Source of the DNA: Arthrobacter sp. SLBN-100
GTDB taxonomy: Bacteria > Actinomycetota > Actinomycetes > Actinomycetales > Micrococcaceae
Length of the DNA stretch: 64,000 nucleotides
Assembly (NCBI RefSeq): GCF_006715305.1
Contig: NZ_VFMY01000001.1
Span: 2,170,001 to 2,234,000, forward strand
Direction of reading: 5' to 3'
In this document: piece by piece, positions 26,220 to 35,189 of the stretch
Layout of the letters: every line of letters starts with the position of its first letter
Numbering within the stretch: the stretch's first letter is position 1
The notes under the pieces: generated by a model
Databases searched by the model: none
Told to the model about the DNA's origin: nothing
The model's input: the letters and a program-made list of their open reading frames with translations, nothing else
Position numbers and translations under genes: made by a program

Positions 26220-27721
26220 ACATCAGAAAGAAACCGGCCGCTGCTGCCGCCGGAAAAGGCACCCGCTCAACCCGGCCGGAGGACCAGCGGCTCCCCATCA
26301 CCAGCACATTTGCCTACGGCTTCCAGCACGTCCTGACCATGTACGGCGGCATCATCGCCCCGCCCCTGATCATTGGCGCCGCAGCCGGAATGTCCTCGCA
26401 GGACATCGGCCTGCTGATCGCGGCATGCCTTTTTGTCGGCGGGCTGGCGACTATCCTGCAGACCGTCGGCATCCGCTTCTTCGGCTCTCAGCTGCCGCTG
26501 GTCCAGGGCGTCTCCTTCGCGGGGGTCTCCACCATGGTTGCCATCGTTCACGGCGGCGGCGGGATCCAGGCGGTCTTCGGGTCCGTCATCGCGGCATCAT
26601 TGATCGGCCTGCTGATCACACCGCTCTTTTCGAAGATCATCCGGTTCTTTCCGCCCGTGGTCACCGGAACGGTCATCACCACCATCGGGCTGACCCTGAT
26701 GCCAGTGGCGGCGAACTGGGCCATGGGCGGCAACAGCAAGGCTGATAATTACGGCAGCATGGTCAACATCGGACTGGCCGCGGCCACCATGGCCATCGTC
26801 CTGCTGCTCAGCAAGGTGGGCAGCGCCGCCATCTCGCGCCTCTCGATCCTCCTGGCCATGGTCCTGGGCACCCTGATCGCGTTCGCCTTCGGCATGGCCG
26901 ATTTCTCCAAGGTGGGCCAGGGCGAGATCGTCGCCTTCCCCACCCCGTTCGCCTTCGGCCCGCCGGTCTTCGAGATCGCCGCCATCATCTCCATGCTCAT
27001 CGTCATCCTGGTGACCCTGACCGAGACTTCGGCGGACATCATCGCCGTGGGCGAGATCGTGGGCACCAAAGTCGATTCCAAGCGGATCGGCGACGGACTC
27101 CGGGCGGACATGCTCTCCAGCGCCATCTCGCCGCTGTTCAACTCCTTCACCCAAAGCGCATTCGCCCAGAACGTGGGCCTGGTGGCCATCACGGGTGTCA
27201 AGAGCCGCTTTGTGGTCAGCGCCGGCGGCCTGATCCTCGTTATCCTCGGCCTGCTGCCGGTGCTTGGCCGGGTGGTGGCAGCGGTGCCGACGCCCGTCCT
27301 CGGAGGTGCCGGCGTCGTACTCTTCGGCACGGTGGCCGCCAGCGGCATCCGCACCCTGTCCAAGGTGGAGTACCGGAACAACATGAACCTGATCATCGTG
27401 GCGGCCTCCATCGGGTTCGGCATGATCCCGATTGCCGCGCCGGCTTTCTACGACAAGTTCCCGTCCTGGTTCGGCACCATCTTCCACTCGGGCATCAGCT
27501 CCGCGGCGGTCATGGCCATCCTGCTGAACCTGCTCTTCAACCACCTCAAGGCCGGCAACTCCGAGAACCAGTCCGTGTTTGTTGCCGGCACTGAACGGGT
27601 TGTGCGGGAAGAGGACCTGAAATGCCTGGCCGACGGCGACCGCTTCGAAGGCGGCAAGCTCATCGACTGCGACGGCAAGGAAGTCCGTGTCGAGTCGTCC
27701 GAGAAGGCCTCAGAGCATTAG
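26216..27721 (+). CDS. NCS2 xanthine/urate permease
   Basis: A 501-residue membrane protein with about 14 hydrophobic helices. YGFQHVLTMYGGIIAPPLIIG near residue 35, GVSFAGVSTM, the NCS2 signature region GTKVDSKRIGDGLRADMLSSAISPLFNSF..FAQNVGLV near 290, and the EIVG..ETSAD segment place it in the nucleobase-ascorbate transporter branch, with bacterial xanthine/urate carriers (PbuX/PucJ/UacT-like). A hydrophilic C-terminal tail of about 45 residues follows the last helix. Adjacent uricase suggests urate or xanthine uptake. Confidence 0.92.
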   Translation: MNIRKKPAAAAAGKGTRSTRPEDQRLPITSTFAYGFQHVLTMYGGIIAPPLIIGAAAGMSSQDIGLLIAACLFVGGLATILQTVGIRFFGSQLPLVQGVSFAGVSTMVAIVHGGGGIQAVFGSVIAASLIGLLITPLFSKIIRFFPPVVTGTVITTIGLTLMPVAANWAMGGNSKADNYGSMVNIGLAAATMAIVLLLSKVGSAAISRLSILLAMVLGTLIAFAFGMADFSKVGQGEIVAFPTPFAFGPPVFEIAAIISMLIVILVTLTETSADIIAVGEIVGTKVDSKRIGDGLRADMLSSAISPLFNSFTQSAFAQNVGLVAITGVKSRFVVSAGGLILVILGLLPVLGRVVAAVPTPVLGGAGVVLFGTVAASGIRTLSKVEYRNNMNLIIVAASIGFGMIPIAAPAFYDKFPSWFGTIFHSGISSAAVMAILLNLLFNHLKAGNSENQSVFVAGTERVVREEDLKCLADGDRFEGGKLIDCDGKEVRVESSEKASEH

Positions 27722-27738
27722 CAACACCACCAAAATAG

Positions 27739-27777
27739 CGACGGCGGCCCGCTCCGGAATGGAGGGGGCCGCCGTCG
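27739..27777. terminator. Hairpin between the permease and the convergent IclR gene
   Basis: CGACGGCGGCCC pairs with GGGCCGCCGTCG, with an inner CTCC/GGAG pairing. It lies in the 76-bp gap between two convergent genes. Confidence 0.8.
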
Positions 27778-27797
27778 TGGTCAGCGCAGGAGTGGAT

Positions 27798-28553
27798 TCA
27801 GGTGCGGTTCAGTTCCAGCGAGATGGCCTCGGCAGCCTGGCGAAGGACGGGCACGGCCTTGTCGGCGAAGTGCTCGTCCACCCGGGAAACGGGTCCGGAA
27901 ACCGAGATCGCGGTGGGAGTGGGAGCATTGGGCACCGCCATGGCGAAGCAGCGCACGCCGAGCTCCTGCTCCTCCTCGTCGATGGAGTAGCCCCGTTCCC
28001 GGATGAGCTTGAGATCGGCCAGGAGGTCGTCAACGTCGCCGATGCTCTTGGAGGTTGGGGTCGGCATCCCGGCACGGGTCACGATGCCGCGCACCGTCTC
28101 GTCGTCCAGCTGGGCCAGGATGGCCTTGCCGACGCCGGTGGCATGGGTATGGGCGCGCCGGCCCACCTCGGTGAACATGCGCATGGAGTGCAGCGAGGGC
28201 ACCTGCGCCACGTAGATCACCATGTCCGAGTCCAGCACGGCCATGTTGGAGGTTTCGCCCAGCCGGTCCACCAGCGTTTTCAGCTGTGGACGGGCCACGG
28301 CACCGAGCTGCTTGCTGGCTCCTTCGCCCAGCCGGATAAGCCGCGGGCCCAGTGCGTAGCGGCGGTTCGGCAGCTGCCGGACATACCCAAGGGACACCAG
28401 CGTCCGCAGCAGCCGGTGGATAGTGGGCAGCGGAAGGTCGGTGGACGAGGACAGTTCGCTGAGCGTGACGTCCCCGCCCGCGTTCGTGATGAGCTCCAGC
28501 AGTTCGAAGACGCGCTCTACCGACTGCACACCGCCCGAGGCTTTTTCTGCCAT
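27798..28553 (-). CDS. IclR-family transcriptional regulator (AllR-like)
   Basis: A 251-residue regulator. Residues about 8-70 form the winged HTH (SVERVFELLELI, LSELSSSTDLPLPTIHRLLRTLVSLGYV). The rest is the IclR effector domain (HATGVGKAILAQL, GVRCFAMAVP, ISVSGPVSRV). Its position between urate and ureidoglycine/glyoxylate genes suggests an AllR-like role, with glyoxylate or allantoin-derived ligands controlling purine catabolism; this is inferred from context. Start ATG 28553 has AGGAGA upstream; the frame continuing to 28598 lacks a ribosome-binding site. Divergent from the malic enzyme operon. Confidence 0.9.
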   Translation of the reverse strand: MAEKASGGVQSVERVFELLELITNAGGDVTLSELSSSTDLPLPTIHRLLRTLVSLGYVRQLPNRRYALGPRLIRLGEGASKQLGAVARPQLKTLVDRLGETSNMAVLDSDMVIYVAQVPSLHSMRMFTEVGRRAHTHATGVGKAILAQLDDETVRGIVTRAGMPTPTSKSIGDVDDLLADLKLIRERGYSIDEEEQELGVRCFAMAVPNAPTPTAISVSGPVSRVDEHFADKAVPVLRQAAEAISLELNRT

Positions 28554-28608
28554 TCCGTTGTCTCCTACGGCTCGGAATCCGACAACTCTTATCCGCATCG
28601 TGAAAAGA

Positions 28609-28623
28609 GGTGTTTAGAACACC
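28609..28623. promoter_or_regulatory. Palindrome in the iclR-malic enzyme divergent spacer
   Basis: GGTGTT-TAG-AACACC is a perfect interrupted palindrome 56 bp upstream of the IclR-type gene, a plausible autoregulatory operator. Confidence 0.5.
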
Positions 28624-28682
28624 CAACATACCGCACGGCGCTACGCGGTGGGATGCATCCATCCCAGTCTTATTCCGAAGGC

Positions 28683-28711
28683 TTGTATTTCCATCTTGTA
28701 GATAATAATAT
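28683..28711 (+). promoter_or_regulatory. Promoter of the malic enzyme-malate synthase operon
   Basis: TTGTAT and TAATAT are separated by exactly 17 bp in an unusually AT-rich stretch. The start codon is about 77 bp beyond the -10, behind AGGAGG at 28775-28780. Confidence 0.6.
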
Positions 28712-28787
28712 CCATAATACGAAAACTTTGGTTTCAGAAAGACAGACCGGACAAGGCCCGATGCAAGGCCCAACAGGAGGACATTCA

Positions 28788-30245
28788 ATGGCGAACCCCA
28801 GCCCCGGAAATTCGATCACCCTGCGCGTGGAAGCACCGTCGAGCTTCAGCGCCACCAGCGAGCTCGCCGCAGCTGTGGGAGCAGCCGGCGCCGCCATCAC
28901 CGCGCTGGACGTCAGCGAATCCCACCACGAGACCCTCGTCGTGGACGTCACCTGCAACACCACCGACGACGAACACGCCGCCCGCGTCAAGGACGCACTG
29001 AACGCGCTCGACGGCGTCACGGTCCAGCACGTCTCGGACCGCACCTTTCTCATGCACCTGGGCGGCAAACTGGAAGTTGTCCCCAAAGTAGCCCTGCGCA
29101 ACCGCGACGACCTTTCCCGGGCCTACACTCCCGGCGTCGCCCGCGTCTGCCTCGCCATCGCTGAGGACCCTGCGGCGGCGCGCAACCTGACCGTCAAGCG
29201 CAACACCATCGCCGTGGTCACTGACGGCTCTGCGGTGTTGGGCCTGGGCAACATCGGGCCGGCCGCAGCACTGCCGGTGATGGAGGGCAAAGCGGCCCTG
29301 TTCAAGCAGTTCGCCAACGTGGACGCCTGGCCGGTCTGCCTGGATACCCAGGACACCGAAGAGATCATCAAAATCGTCAAGGCCCTCGCACCCGTCTACG
29401 GCGGCGTGAACCTCGAGGACATCGCCGCCCCGCGCTGCTTCGAAATCGAGAACCGGCTCCGCGCGGAACTGGACATCCCGGTATTCCACGATGACCAGCA
29501 CGGCACCGCCATCGTCACGCTCGCCGCCCTGGTCAACGCGCTCCGCGTGGTGGGCAAGAAGCTGGCCGAGGTGAAGATTGTGGTTTCGGGGGTGGGCGCA
29601 GCCGGCTCCGCCATCATCCAGCTGCTTAAGGCACAGGGCGCCCAGCACATCATCGCTGCCGGCCGCGCCGGCGCCATCCATTCCGGTGAGACCTATAGGG
29701 ACGAGCACCGCAGCTGGATCGCGGCCAACACGAACGAGGAAGGCTTCGCCGGCACGCTCCACGAGGCACTCGTCGGCGCGGATGTCTTCATCGGTGTCAG
29801 CGCCCCGCACGTCATCGGCGAGGAGCAGGTGGCCTCCATGGCCACGGACGCCATTGTGTTCGCCATGGCCAACCCGACGCCGGAGATCGACCCCGTCATC
29901 GCGTCCCGGCACGCCGCCGTCGTGGCCACCGGCCGCAGCGACTTCCCCAACCAGATCAACAACGTGCTGGCTTTCCCGGGCTTCTTCCGCGGCCTGCTCG
30001 ACGCCGGCGCCTCGGACATCACCCCCGAGATGCTGGTGGCCGCCGCGGAAGCAATCGCCAAGCGGGTAGCTGACGACGAGCTCAATGCCAGCTACATTAT
30101 CCCCAGCGTCTTCGATCCCCACGTCGCCGCCGATGTTGCCTCAGCCGTTGCCGCTGCCGCCCACGCCGCAAACGTGGCAACCGCAGCTGCTGCAACCTCG
30201 GCCGAAGCAGCCCAGGTTCCCGAAGCCGCCCTGGCCAGCGCCTGA
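28788..30245 (+). CDS. Malic enzyme with N-terminal ACT-like domain
   Basis: A 485-residue malic enzyme that decarboxylates malate to pyruvate with reduction of NAD(P). Residues 8-85 form an ACT-like ligand-binding domain. The catalytic part has the YTPGVARVC tyrosine, the metal-binding [12 protein letters not shown] and [20 protein letters not shown], and a nucleotide-binding GVGAAGSAI. The last 30 residues are an alanine-rich tail not needed for the fold. It heads an operon with malate synthase and allE, so it likely turns malate made from glyoxylate into pyruvate. Confidence 0.93.
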   Translation: MANPSPGNSITLRVEAPSSFSATSELAAAVGAAGAAITALDVSESHHETLVVDVTCNTTDDEHAARVKDALNALDGVTVQHVSDRTFLMHLGGKLEVVPKVALRNRDDLSRAYTPGVARVCLAIAEDPAAARNLTVKRNTIAVVTDGSAVLGLGNIGPAAALPVMEGKAALFKQFANVDAWPVCLDTQDTEEIIKIVKALAPVYGGVNLEDIAAPRCFEIENRLRAELDIPVFHDDQHGTAIVTLAALVNALRVVGKKLAEVKIVVSGVGAAGSAIIQLLKAQGAQHIIAAGRAGAIHSGETYRDEHRSWIAANTNEEGFAGTLHEALVGADVFIGVSAPHVIGEEQVASMATDAIVFAMANPTPEIDPVIASRHAAVVATGRSDFPNQINNVLAFPGFFRGLLDAGASDITPEMLVAAAEAIAKRVADDELNASYIIPSVFDPHVAADVASAVAAAAHAANVATAAAATSAEAAQVPEAALASA

Positions 30246-30282
30246 TTCACCGCCTGACTTCAGCACAAGGAAAGGACCAGAA

Positions 30283-31881
30283 ATGGCCATCACTGTCACA
30301 GACCCCCGGCCCATTGACCGCGCGGAGGAAATCCTCACCCCGAAGGCCCTGGCCTTCATCGAGGAGCTCCACAACCGCTTCGCCGGCACCCGCAACGAAC
30401 TCCTCGCGGCCCGTGCCGTCAAGCGGCAGCGCGTGGCCGAAACCGGCAAGCTGGATTTCCTGCCGGAGACGCAGGACGTGCGCGACGGCGACTGGAAGGT
30501 TGCGCCGGCACCGGCAGCTCTGCAGGACCGCCGGGTTGAGATGACGGGTCCAGCCTCACCGGCAAAGATGGCCATTAATGCACTGAACTCGGGCGCCAAG
30601 GTGTGGCTCGCGGACCTCGAGGATGCCAGCACGCCCACGTGGGGCAACGTCATCGACGCCATCCTGAACCTCCGTGACGCTGCCCAGGGCACCCTCAGCT
30701 ACACCTCGGACGAAGGCAAGGAGTACAGGCTCCGCACGGACGCGCCGCTCGCCGTCGTGGTGGCCCGTCCCCGCGGCTGGCACATGCCGGAGAGGCATCT
30801 GCTCCTCAACGGTGAACCTGCCGTGGGCGCGCTGGTGGACTTCGGCCTGCACTTCTTCCATGTGGCCAAGCAGCTGGTGCTCAACGGGCAGGGCCCGTAC
30901 TACTACCTGCCCAAGATGGAGAGCCACCTCGAGGCCCGGCTGTGGAACGATGTTTTTGTCTTCGCCCAGGAATACCTGGGATTGGGCCAGGGCACCATCC
31001 GCGCCACGGTGCTGATCGAGACCATCCCGGCCGCTTTCGAAATGGAGGAGATCCTGTACGAACTGCGGGATCACGCCTCCGGCCTGAACGCCGGCCGGTG
31101 GGACTACCTGTTCAGCATCATCAAGTACTTCCGCGACGCCGGCGAGGAGTTTGTGCTCCCGGACCGCGCCTCGGTTGCCATGACCGCGCCGTTCATGCGC
31201 GCCTATACCGAACTGCTGGTGAAGACCTGCCACAAGCGCGGTGCCTTCGCCATGGGCGGCATGGCGGCCGTGATCCCCAACCGCCGGCATCCCGAAGTCA
31301 CCGAGGCGGCCTTCGCCAAGGTCCGTGCGGACAAGACCCGCGAGGCAAATGACGGCTTCGACGGTTCCTGGGTTGCGCACCCGGACCTGGTTCCCACCTG
31401 CCGAGAGGTGTTCGACGCGGTGCTTGGCGACAAGCCGAACCAGCTGGACAAGCAGCGCCCCGAGGTTTCCGTTACGGCGGAGCAGCTGCTGGACGTCACG
31501 TCCGCTGAGGGCCAGGTCACCGAGGCCGGACTGCGGCTGAACCTTTATGTGGCCATCGCCTACACGGCGGTGTGGCTGTCCGGGAACGGCGCCGTGGCCA
31601 TCCACAACCTCATGGAGGACGCCGCCACAGCCGAAATCTCCCGCTCCCAGGTGTGGCAGCAGATCCGCAACAAGTCGGTCCTCGCGGACACCGGCAATAC
31701 CGTCACCCGCGAACTGGTGGAGCGGATCCTGGGTGAGGAAACCGAACGGCTGCGCGCGGAGTTCGGCGATGAGGCTTTCCGCCGCTACTACCAGCCCGCC
31801 AGCGAACTGATTGCGGACATCTGCCTCTCGGAGGATTACACCGACTTCCTCACCACCCCGGCCTACGAGCTGGTGGGCTGA
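30283..31881 (+). CDS. aceB: Malate synthase A
   Basis: A 532-residue malate synthase of the A type, condensing glyoxylate and acetyl-CoA. It has MTGPASPAKMAINALNSGAKVWLADLEDA, the family region holding a metal ligand; RPRGWHMPERH with the glyoxylate-binding Arg; PKMESHLEARLWNDVF; and the HNLMEDAATAEISRSQ signature with the catalytic Asp in MEDAATAEI. Here it lies with ureidoglycine aminohydrolase rather than isocitrate lyase, which suggests that its glyoxylate comes from purine breakdown. AAAGGA precedes the ATG. Confidence 0.96.
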   Translation: MAITVTDPRPIDRAEEILTPKALAFIEELHNRFAGTRNELLAARAVKRQRVAETGKLDFLPETQDVRDGDWKVAPAPAALQDRRVEMTGPASPAKMAINALNSGAKVWLADLEDASTPTWGNVIDAILNLRDAAQGTLSYTSDEGKEYRLRTDAPLAVVVARPRGWHMPERHLLLNGEPAVGALVDFGLHFFHVAKQLVLNGQGPYYYLPKMESHLEARLWNDVFVFAQEYLGLGQGTIRATVLIETIPAAFEMEEILYELRDHASGLNAGRWDYLFSIIKYFRDAGEEFVLPDRASVAMTAPFMRAYTELLVKTCHKRGAFAMGGMAAVIPNRRHPEVTEAAFAKVRADKTREANDGFDGSWVAHPDLVPTCREVFDAVLGDKPNQLDKQRPEVSVTAEQLLDVTSAEGQVTEAGLRLNLYVAIAYTAVWLSGNGAVAIHNLMEDAATAEISRSQVWQQIRNKSVLADTGNTVTRELVERILGEETERLRAEFGDEAFRRYYQPASELIADICLSEDYTDFLTTPAYELVG

Positions 31882-31884
31882 GGC

Positions 31885-33177
31885 ATGGCCGGATCACCCA
31901 AGCCGTCTTTGTCTCCGGGGGACCTGGCGCACATCGACGGGCAGCTCGCCGCGACAGACCGCCTGCTGGAGCAGAACTACCCGGGCGACGACGGCTCCCG
32001 CCAGCCCGTGCACACGGTGTACGTTCCCGCGGACCGGTTCACGCCGTCGTTCGCCTTGGACTGGGGCGCGGAGGCACAGGCTACGGCTGCCGCCCAGGGC
32101 GGGCTGGAAAAGCTCGGCGCGCTGCTGGGCCAGGACGCCGGACTGGCCGAGGCGGTCGCTTCGCGTGTCGAAGCCAAGCTCGCCAGCGAACCGATCGAGG
32201 ACCTGCGGCTTGATTTTGAGGACGGTTTCGGGGACAGGGGCGACGACGCCGAGGACGCCGCCGCGGTTGCCGCGGCTTCCGCGGTGGCCGCCGCCGCCGC
32301 GGCCGGCTCCGCTCCCCCATTCATCGGCATCCGCTTCAAGTGCTTCGAAGCGGCCACCCGTGCCCGCGGGCTGCGGACGCTGGACCTGTTCGTCTCCGGC
32401 CTGGCCGCGGCCGGCGAACTGCCCGAAGGGCTGATCCTTACCCTGCCCAAGGTCACCACCGTGGCCCAGGTACAGGCCATGGACTACGCCGTGTCCCGGC
32501 TCGAGGAGGTGCACTCGCTTCCGGCCGGACGGCTCCGTTTCGAGGTGCAGGTGGAAACGCCGCAGCTCATTCTCGGGCCGGACGGGACATCGCCGGTGGC
32601 GCAGTTGCCGCACGCCGTGCCGGGCCGGATCAGCGGGCTGCACTACGGCACCTACGATTACTCGGCATCGCTGCAGATCTCGGCTGAATACCAGTCGATG
32701 GAGCACCCGGTGGCGGACTTCGCGAAGGAAGTCATGCAGCTGGCCGTGGCCGGCACCGGCATCCGGCTCTCGGACGGCTCCACCAACATCATTCCTGTGG
32801 GCGACAACGTGGAGAACGCCTGGCAGCTGCACGGCCGCCTGGTCCGCCGGTCGCTGGAACGTGGCTTCTACCAGGGCTGGGACCTGCATCCGGCCCAGCT
32901 GCCCAGCCGCTTCTCCGCCACCTACGCCTTCTACCGGGAAGGCCTTCCGGCCGCCGCCGCCCGCCTGCGGAACTACGTGGAACGGGACAACGCAGGCGGC
33001 ACCGCTGGCGGCGTGATGGACGAACCGGCCACTGCCCGTGCACTGGCCGCCTTCGTCCTGCGCGGCGTCCAGTGCGGGGCCGTAGGTGCCGAGGAAGTCC
33101 AGGCGCTTGCCGGCGTCGGAATCCCCCAGCTCACGGCACTGGCGCACCCGCGGCTCGCCACCACTTCCAACTCCTAG
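31885..33177 (+). CDS. DUF6986 protein, HpcH/CitE aldolase-like TIM barrel
   Basis: A 430-residue protein starting 3 bp after the malate synthase stop. IEDLRLDFEDGFGDRGDDAE near residue 105 resembles the metal-binding acidic segment of CitE/HpcH-type lyases. RFKCFEAATRARGLRTLDLF, LTLPKVTTVAQVQAM and RFEVQVETPQLIL follow the order of phosphoenolpyruvate/acyl-CoA lyase barrels, and GLHYGTYDYSASLQIS is specific to this family. The reaction is not known to me. Placement between malate synthase and allE suggests a C2 or C4 substrate (glyoxylate, malyl-type or ureidoglycolate-derived). Confidence 0.8.
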   Translation: MAGSPKPSLSPGDLAHIDGQLAATDRLLEQNYPGDDGSRQPVHTVYVPADRFTPSFALDWGAEAQATAAAQGGLEKLGALLGQDAGLAEAVASRVEAKLASEPIEDLRLDFEDGFGDRGDDAEDAAAVAAASAVAAAAAAGSAPPFIGIRFKCFEAATRARGLRTLDLFVSGLAAAGELPEGLILTLPKVTTVAQVQAMDYAVSRLEEVHSLPAGRLRFEVQVETPQLILGPDGTSPVAQLPHAVPGRISGLHYGTYDYSASLQISAEYQSMEHPVADFAKEVMQLAVAGTGIRLSDGSTNIIPVGDNVENAWQLHGRLVRRSLERGFYQGWDLHPAQLPSRFSATYAFYREGLPAAAARLRNYVERDNAGGTAGGVMDEPATARALAAFVLRGVQCGAVGAEEVQALAGVGIPQLTALAHPRLATTSNS

Positions 33178-33192
33178 ATAAGGATCTCTTCC

Positions 33193-34005
33193 ATGGGCAA
33201 GTACTACTCCCCCACCGGCGGGCTGCCGCCGCAGACGCACCTGACCACCGAGCGGGCCATCGTCACCGAGGCGTACACGGTGATCCCGAAGGGCGTGATG
33301 ACGGACATCGTCACGTCCAACCTGCCGGGCTTTTCGAACACCCGGTCCTGGATCATCGCACGCCCCATCTCCGGCTTCGCCACCACGTTCTCGCAGCTGA
33401 TTGTGGAGATCGGTCCGGGTGGCGGCGCACCCAAGGCTGAGTTCGAGTCCGGCGTGGAAGGCGTCATTTTCGTGACCCAGGGCAAGGTCAACCTCACCCT
33501 CGACGGCGAACTGCACCAGCTGGAGGAAGGCGGCTACGCCTATCTGGCTGCCGGGTCAGAGTGGGGCCTGGAGAACGTTTCCGACGACGTCGTGTCCTTC
33601 CATTGGATCCGCAAGGCATACGAACGGCTTGAGGGTTTCGAGGCCAAGTCCTTCGTCACCAATGAAAAAGACGTGGAGCCGACGTCGATGCCGGACACCA
33701 ACGGCGCCTGGAAGACTACCCGCTTCACGGATTCCAACGATCTGGCACACGACATGCAGGTGAATATCGTGACGTTCCAGCCCGGCGGCGTCATTCCGTT
33801 CCCCGAAACCCACGTGATGGAGCACGGCCTGTACGTCCTGGAGGGCAAGGCCATGTACCTGCTGAACAACGACTGGGTTGAAGTGGAGGCCGGCGACTTT
33901 ATGTGGTTGCGCGCCTTCTGCCCGCAGGCCTGCTACGCCGGCGGCCCGGGCGAGTTCCGCTACCTGCTCTACAAGGACATGAACCGGCAGGTGCGCCTCA
34001 CCTAG
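33193..34005 (+). CDS. allE: (S)-ureidoglycine aminohydrolase
   Basis: A 270-residue bicupin. The first cupin spans residues about 50-125 (IVEIGPGGGAPKAEFESGVEGVIFVTQGKV) and the second about 170-260 (VTFQPGGVIPFPETHVMEHGLYVLEGKAMYLLNNDWVEVEAGDFMWLRAFCPQ), holding the manganese ligands Glu, His and Gln. It releases ammonia from (S)-ureidoglycine to give ureidoglycolate, late in allantoin breakdown. AAGGAT precedes the ATG. It is the last gene of the malic enzyme-aceB-DUF6986 operon. Confidence 0.93.
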   Translation: MGKYYSPTGGLPPQTHLTTERAIVTEAYTVIPKGVMTDIVTSNLPGFSNTRSWIIARPISGFATTFSQLIVEIGPGGGAPKAEFESGVEGVIFVTQGKVNLTLDGELHQLEEGGYAYLAAGSEWGLENVSDDVVSFHWIRKAYERLEGFEAKSFVTNEKDVEPTSMPDTNGAWKTTRFTDSNDLAHDMQVNIVTFQPGGVIPFPETHVMEHGLYVLEGKAMYLLNNDWVEVEAGDFMWLRAFCPQACYAGGPGEFRYLLYKDMNRQVRLT

Positions 34006-34025
34006 AACCCTCCCCAAGGGGCAAA

Positions 34026-35189
34026 ATGGGTCCTATGGGCACAACCCAGGGCCGGCAGTGGAAGCGGACCGCAGCAGTCCTGTGCACAGTCCTGCTGGTG
34101 GCACCGTCAGCCGGGTGCACCGGGGAACCGCGTCCGCCCGAACCGGACAAACCGGCTGCATTCGCCCTCCTGGAGTCCTTCAGCGCCCGGATGCTGGAGG
34201 AAGGCGCGCCCGCGGTATTGATCGCCGTCCGCAACAAGGGCAACAGCTGGACGCACGCTGCAGGCGTCCGGAATGTGGAAACGGGTGAGCGTGCAATGGT
34301 GTCCGATCCCGTCCACATCGGCGGCGTCACGGAATCCATGGTGGCGGTTTCGGTGCTCAAGCTGGTTGAGGAGGGCAAACTCGACCTGGACAGCCAGGCC
34401 AGCAACTACCTACCGGAATTCGGCAGCGTCCTCCATCCACCCGGGCCGATCACCGTCCGCCAGCTCCTGACCCACGAATCCGGCCTCCCCGACTTCTCCG
34501 TCCCCCTTCTGGCCTCCGGCACCTGGGAGGAGACAATGAACCGGCCGCTGAGCCTCGAACAGCAGCTCGCCCTGGCCGCCAGCATTCCTTGGGAACGGAG
34601 GCTGGCCCAGATTTTCGACTACTCGCGGTCCGATTACGCGGCCCTGGGGCTGATGATCGAGCGGCTGCGCGGCCAAAGCATCAGCCGGGTGCTGGCTGCA
34701 GATATCGCCCAACCGCTTGGCCTGACGGAAACCAGCCTTGGCGGCAGGCCTTCGGCCACCATGGTCCACGGTTACGTCACCGTCGAGGGTAAGCGGCTGG
34801 ACGTGGCGGATCCCGCCTGGCAGGGCGAACTGCCCTCCGGCGGAGCCGTCTCGACTGTGGAGGACGTCAACAGGTTCTACGCGGCGCTGTTGCAGGGCAA
34901 CCTGCTCCCGCCGGACAGGGTGACGGCGATGAAGGGCGGCGACTCGCAGTATTACGGCTTTGCCCTGCGCCGGTGGAACAACACCTGCAACAACCGTTTC
35001 TACTACGGCCTGCCCGGTGACACCGACGGCTACGGCATGATCACCATGACCAGCGAGGACGGCAGCAGGCAACTGACCTTGTCAGTCGCCTACCCGCCCG
35101 CGCCGCCAACCCTCCAGCTCAACCCGTTGATCTACGAGATGCAGGATGTGGCGCAGGAAGCCCTGAACAGCCTGTGTGAAGCAAACTAG
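34026..35189 (+). CDS. Beta-lactamase-fold lipoprotein lacking the catalytic residues
   Basis: A 387-residue exported protein: a twin-basic N-region, hydrophobic core, and SAGC lipobox-like end near residue 34, then the class C beta-lactamase/serine hydrolase fold (LVEEGKLDLDSQASNYLPEF, ITVRQLLTHESGLPDF, QPLGLTETSLG). The SxxK motif expected in IGSVTK is GGVTE here, so both the nucleophilic serine and the lysine are gone. YSN is replaced by YSR, and the final HxG motif is not recognisable in YYGLPGDTDGYG. It is probably a non-enzymatic binding protein. Start at 34026 has AAGGGG upstream; 34035 is an alternative. Confidence 0.85.
   Translation: MGPMGTTQGRQWKRTAAVLCTVLLVAPSAGCTGEPRPPEPDKPAAFALLESFSARMLEEGAPAVLIAVRNKGNSWTHAAGVRNVETGERAMVSDPVHIGGVTESMVAVSVLKLVEEGKLDLDSQASNYLPEFGSVLHPPGPITVRQLLTHESGLPDFSVPLLASGTWEETMNRPLSLEQQLALAASIPWERRLAQIFDYSRSDYAALGLMIERLRGQSISRVLAADIAQPLGLTETSLGGRPSATMVHGYVTVEGKRLDVADPAWQGELPSGGAVSTVEDVNRFYAALLQGNLLPPDRVTAMKGGDSQYYGFALRRWNNTCNNRFYYGLPGDTDGYGMITMTSEDGSRQLTLSVAYPPAPPTLQLNPLIYEMQDVAQEALNSLCEAN

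Noticed and set aside
28785..30122. A 445-codon frame antisense to malic enzyme
   Set aside because: Shadow of the real gene, no ribosome-binding site or domain.
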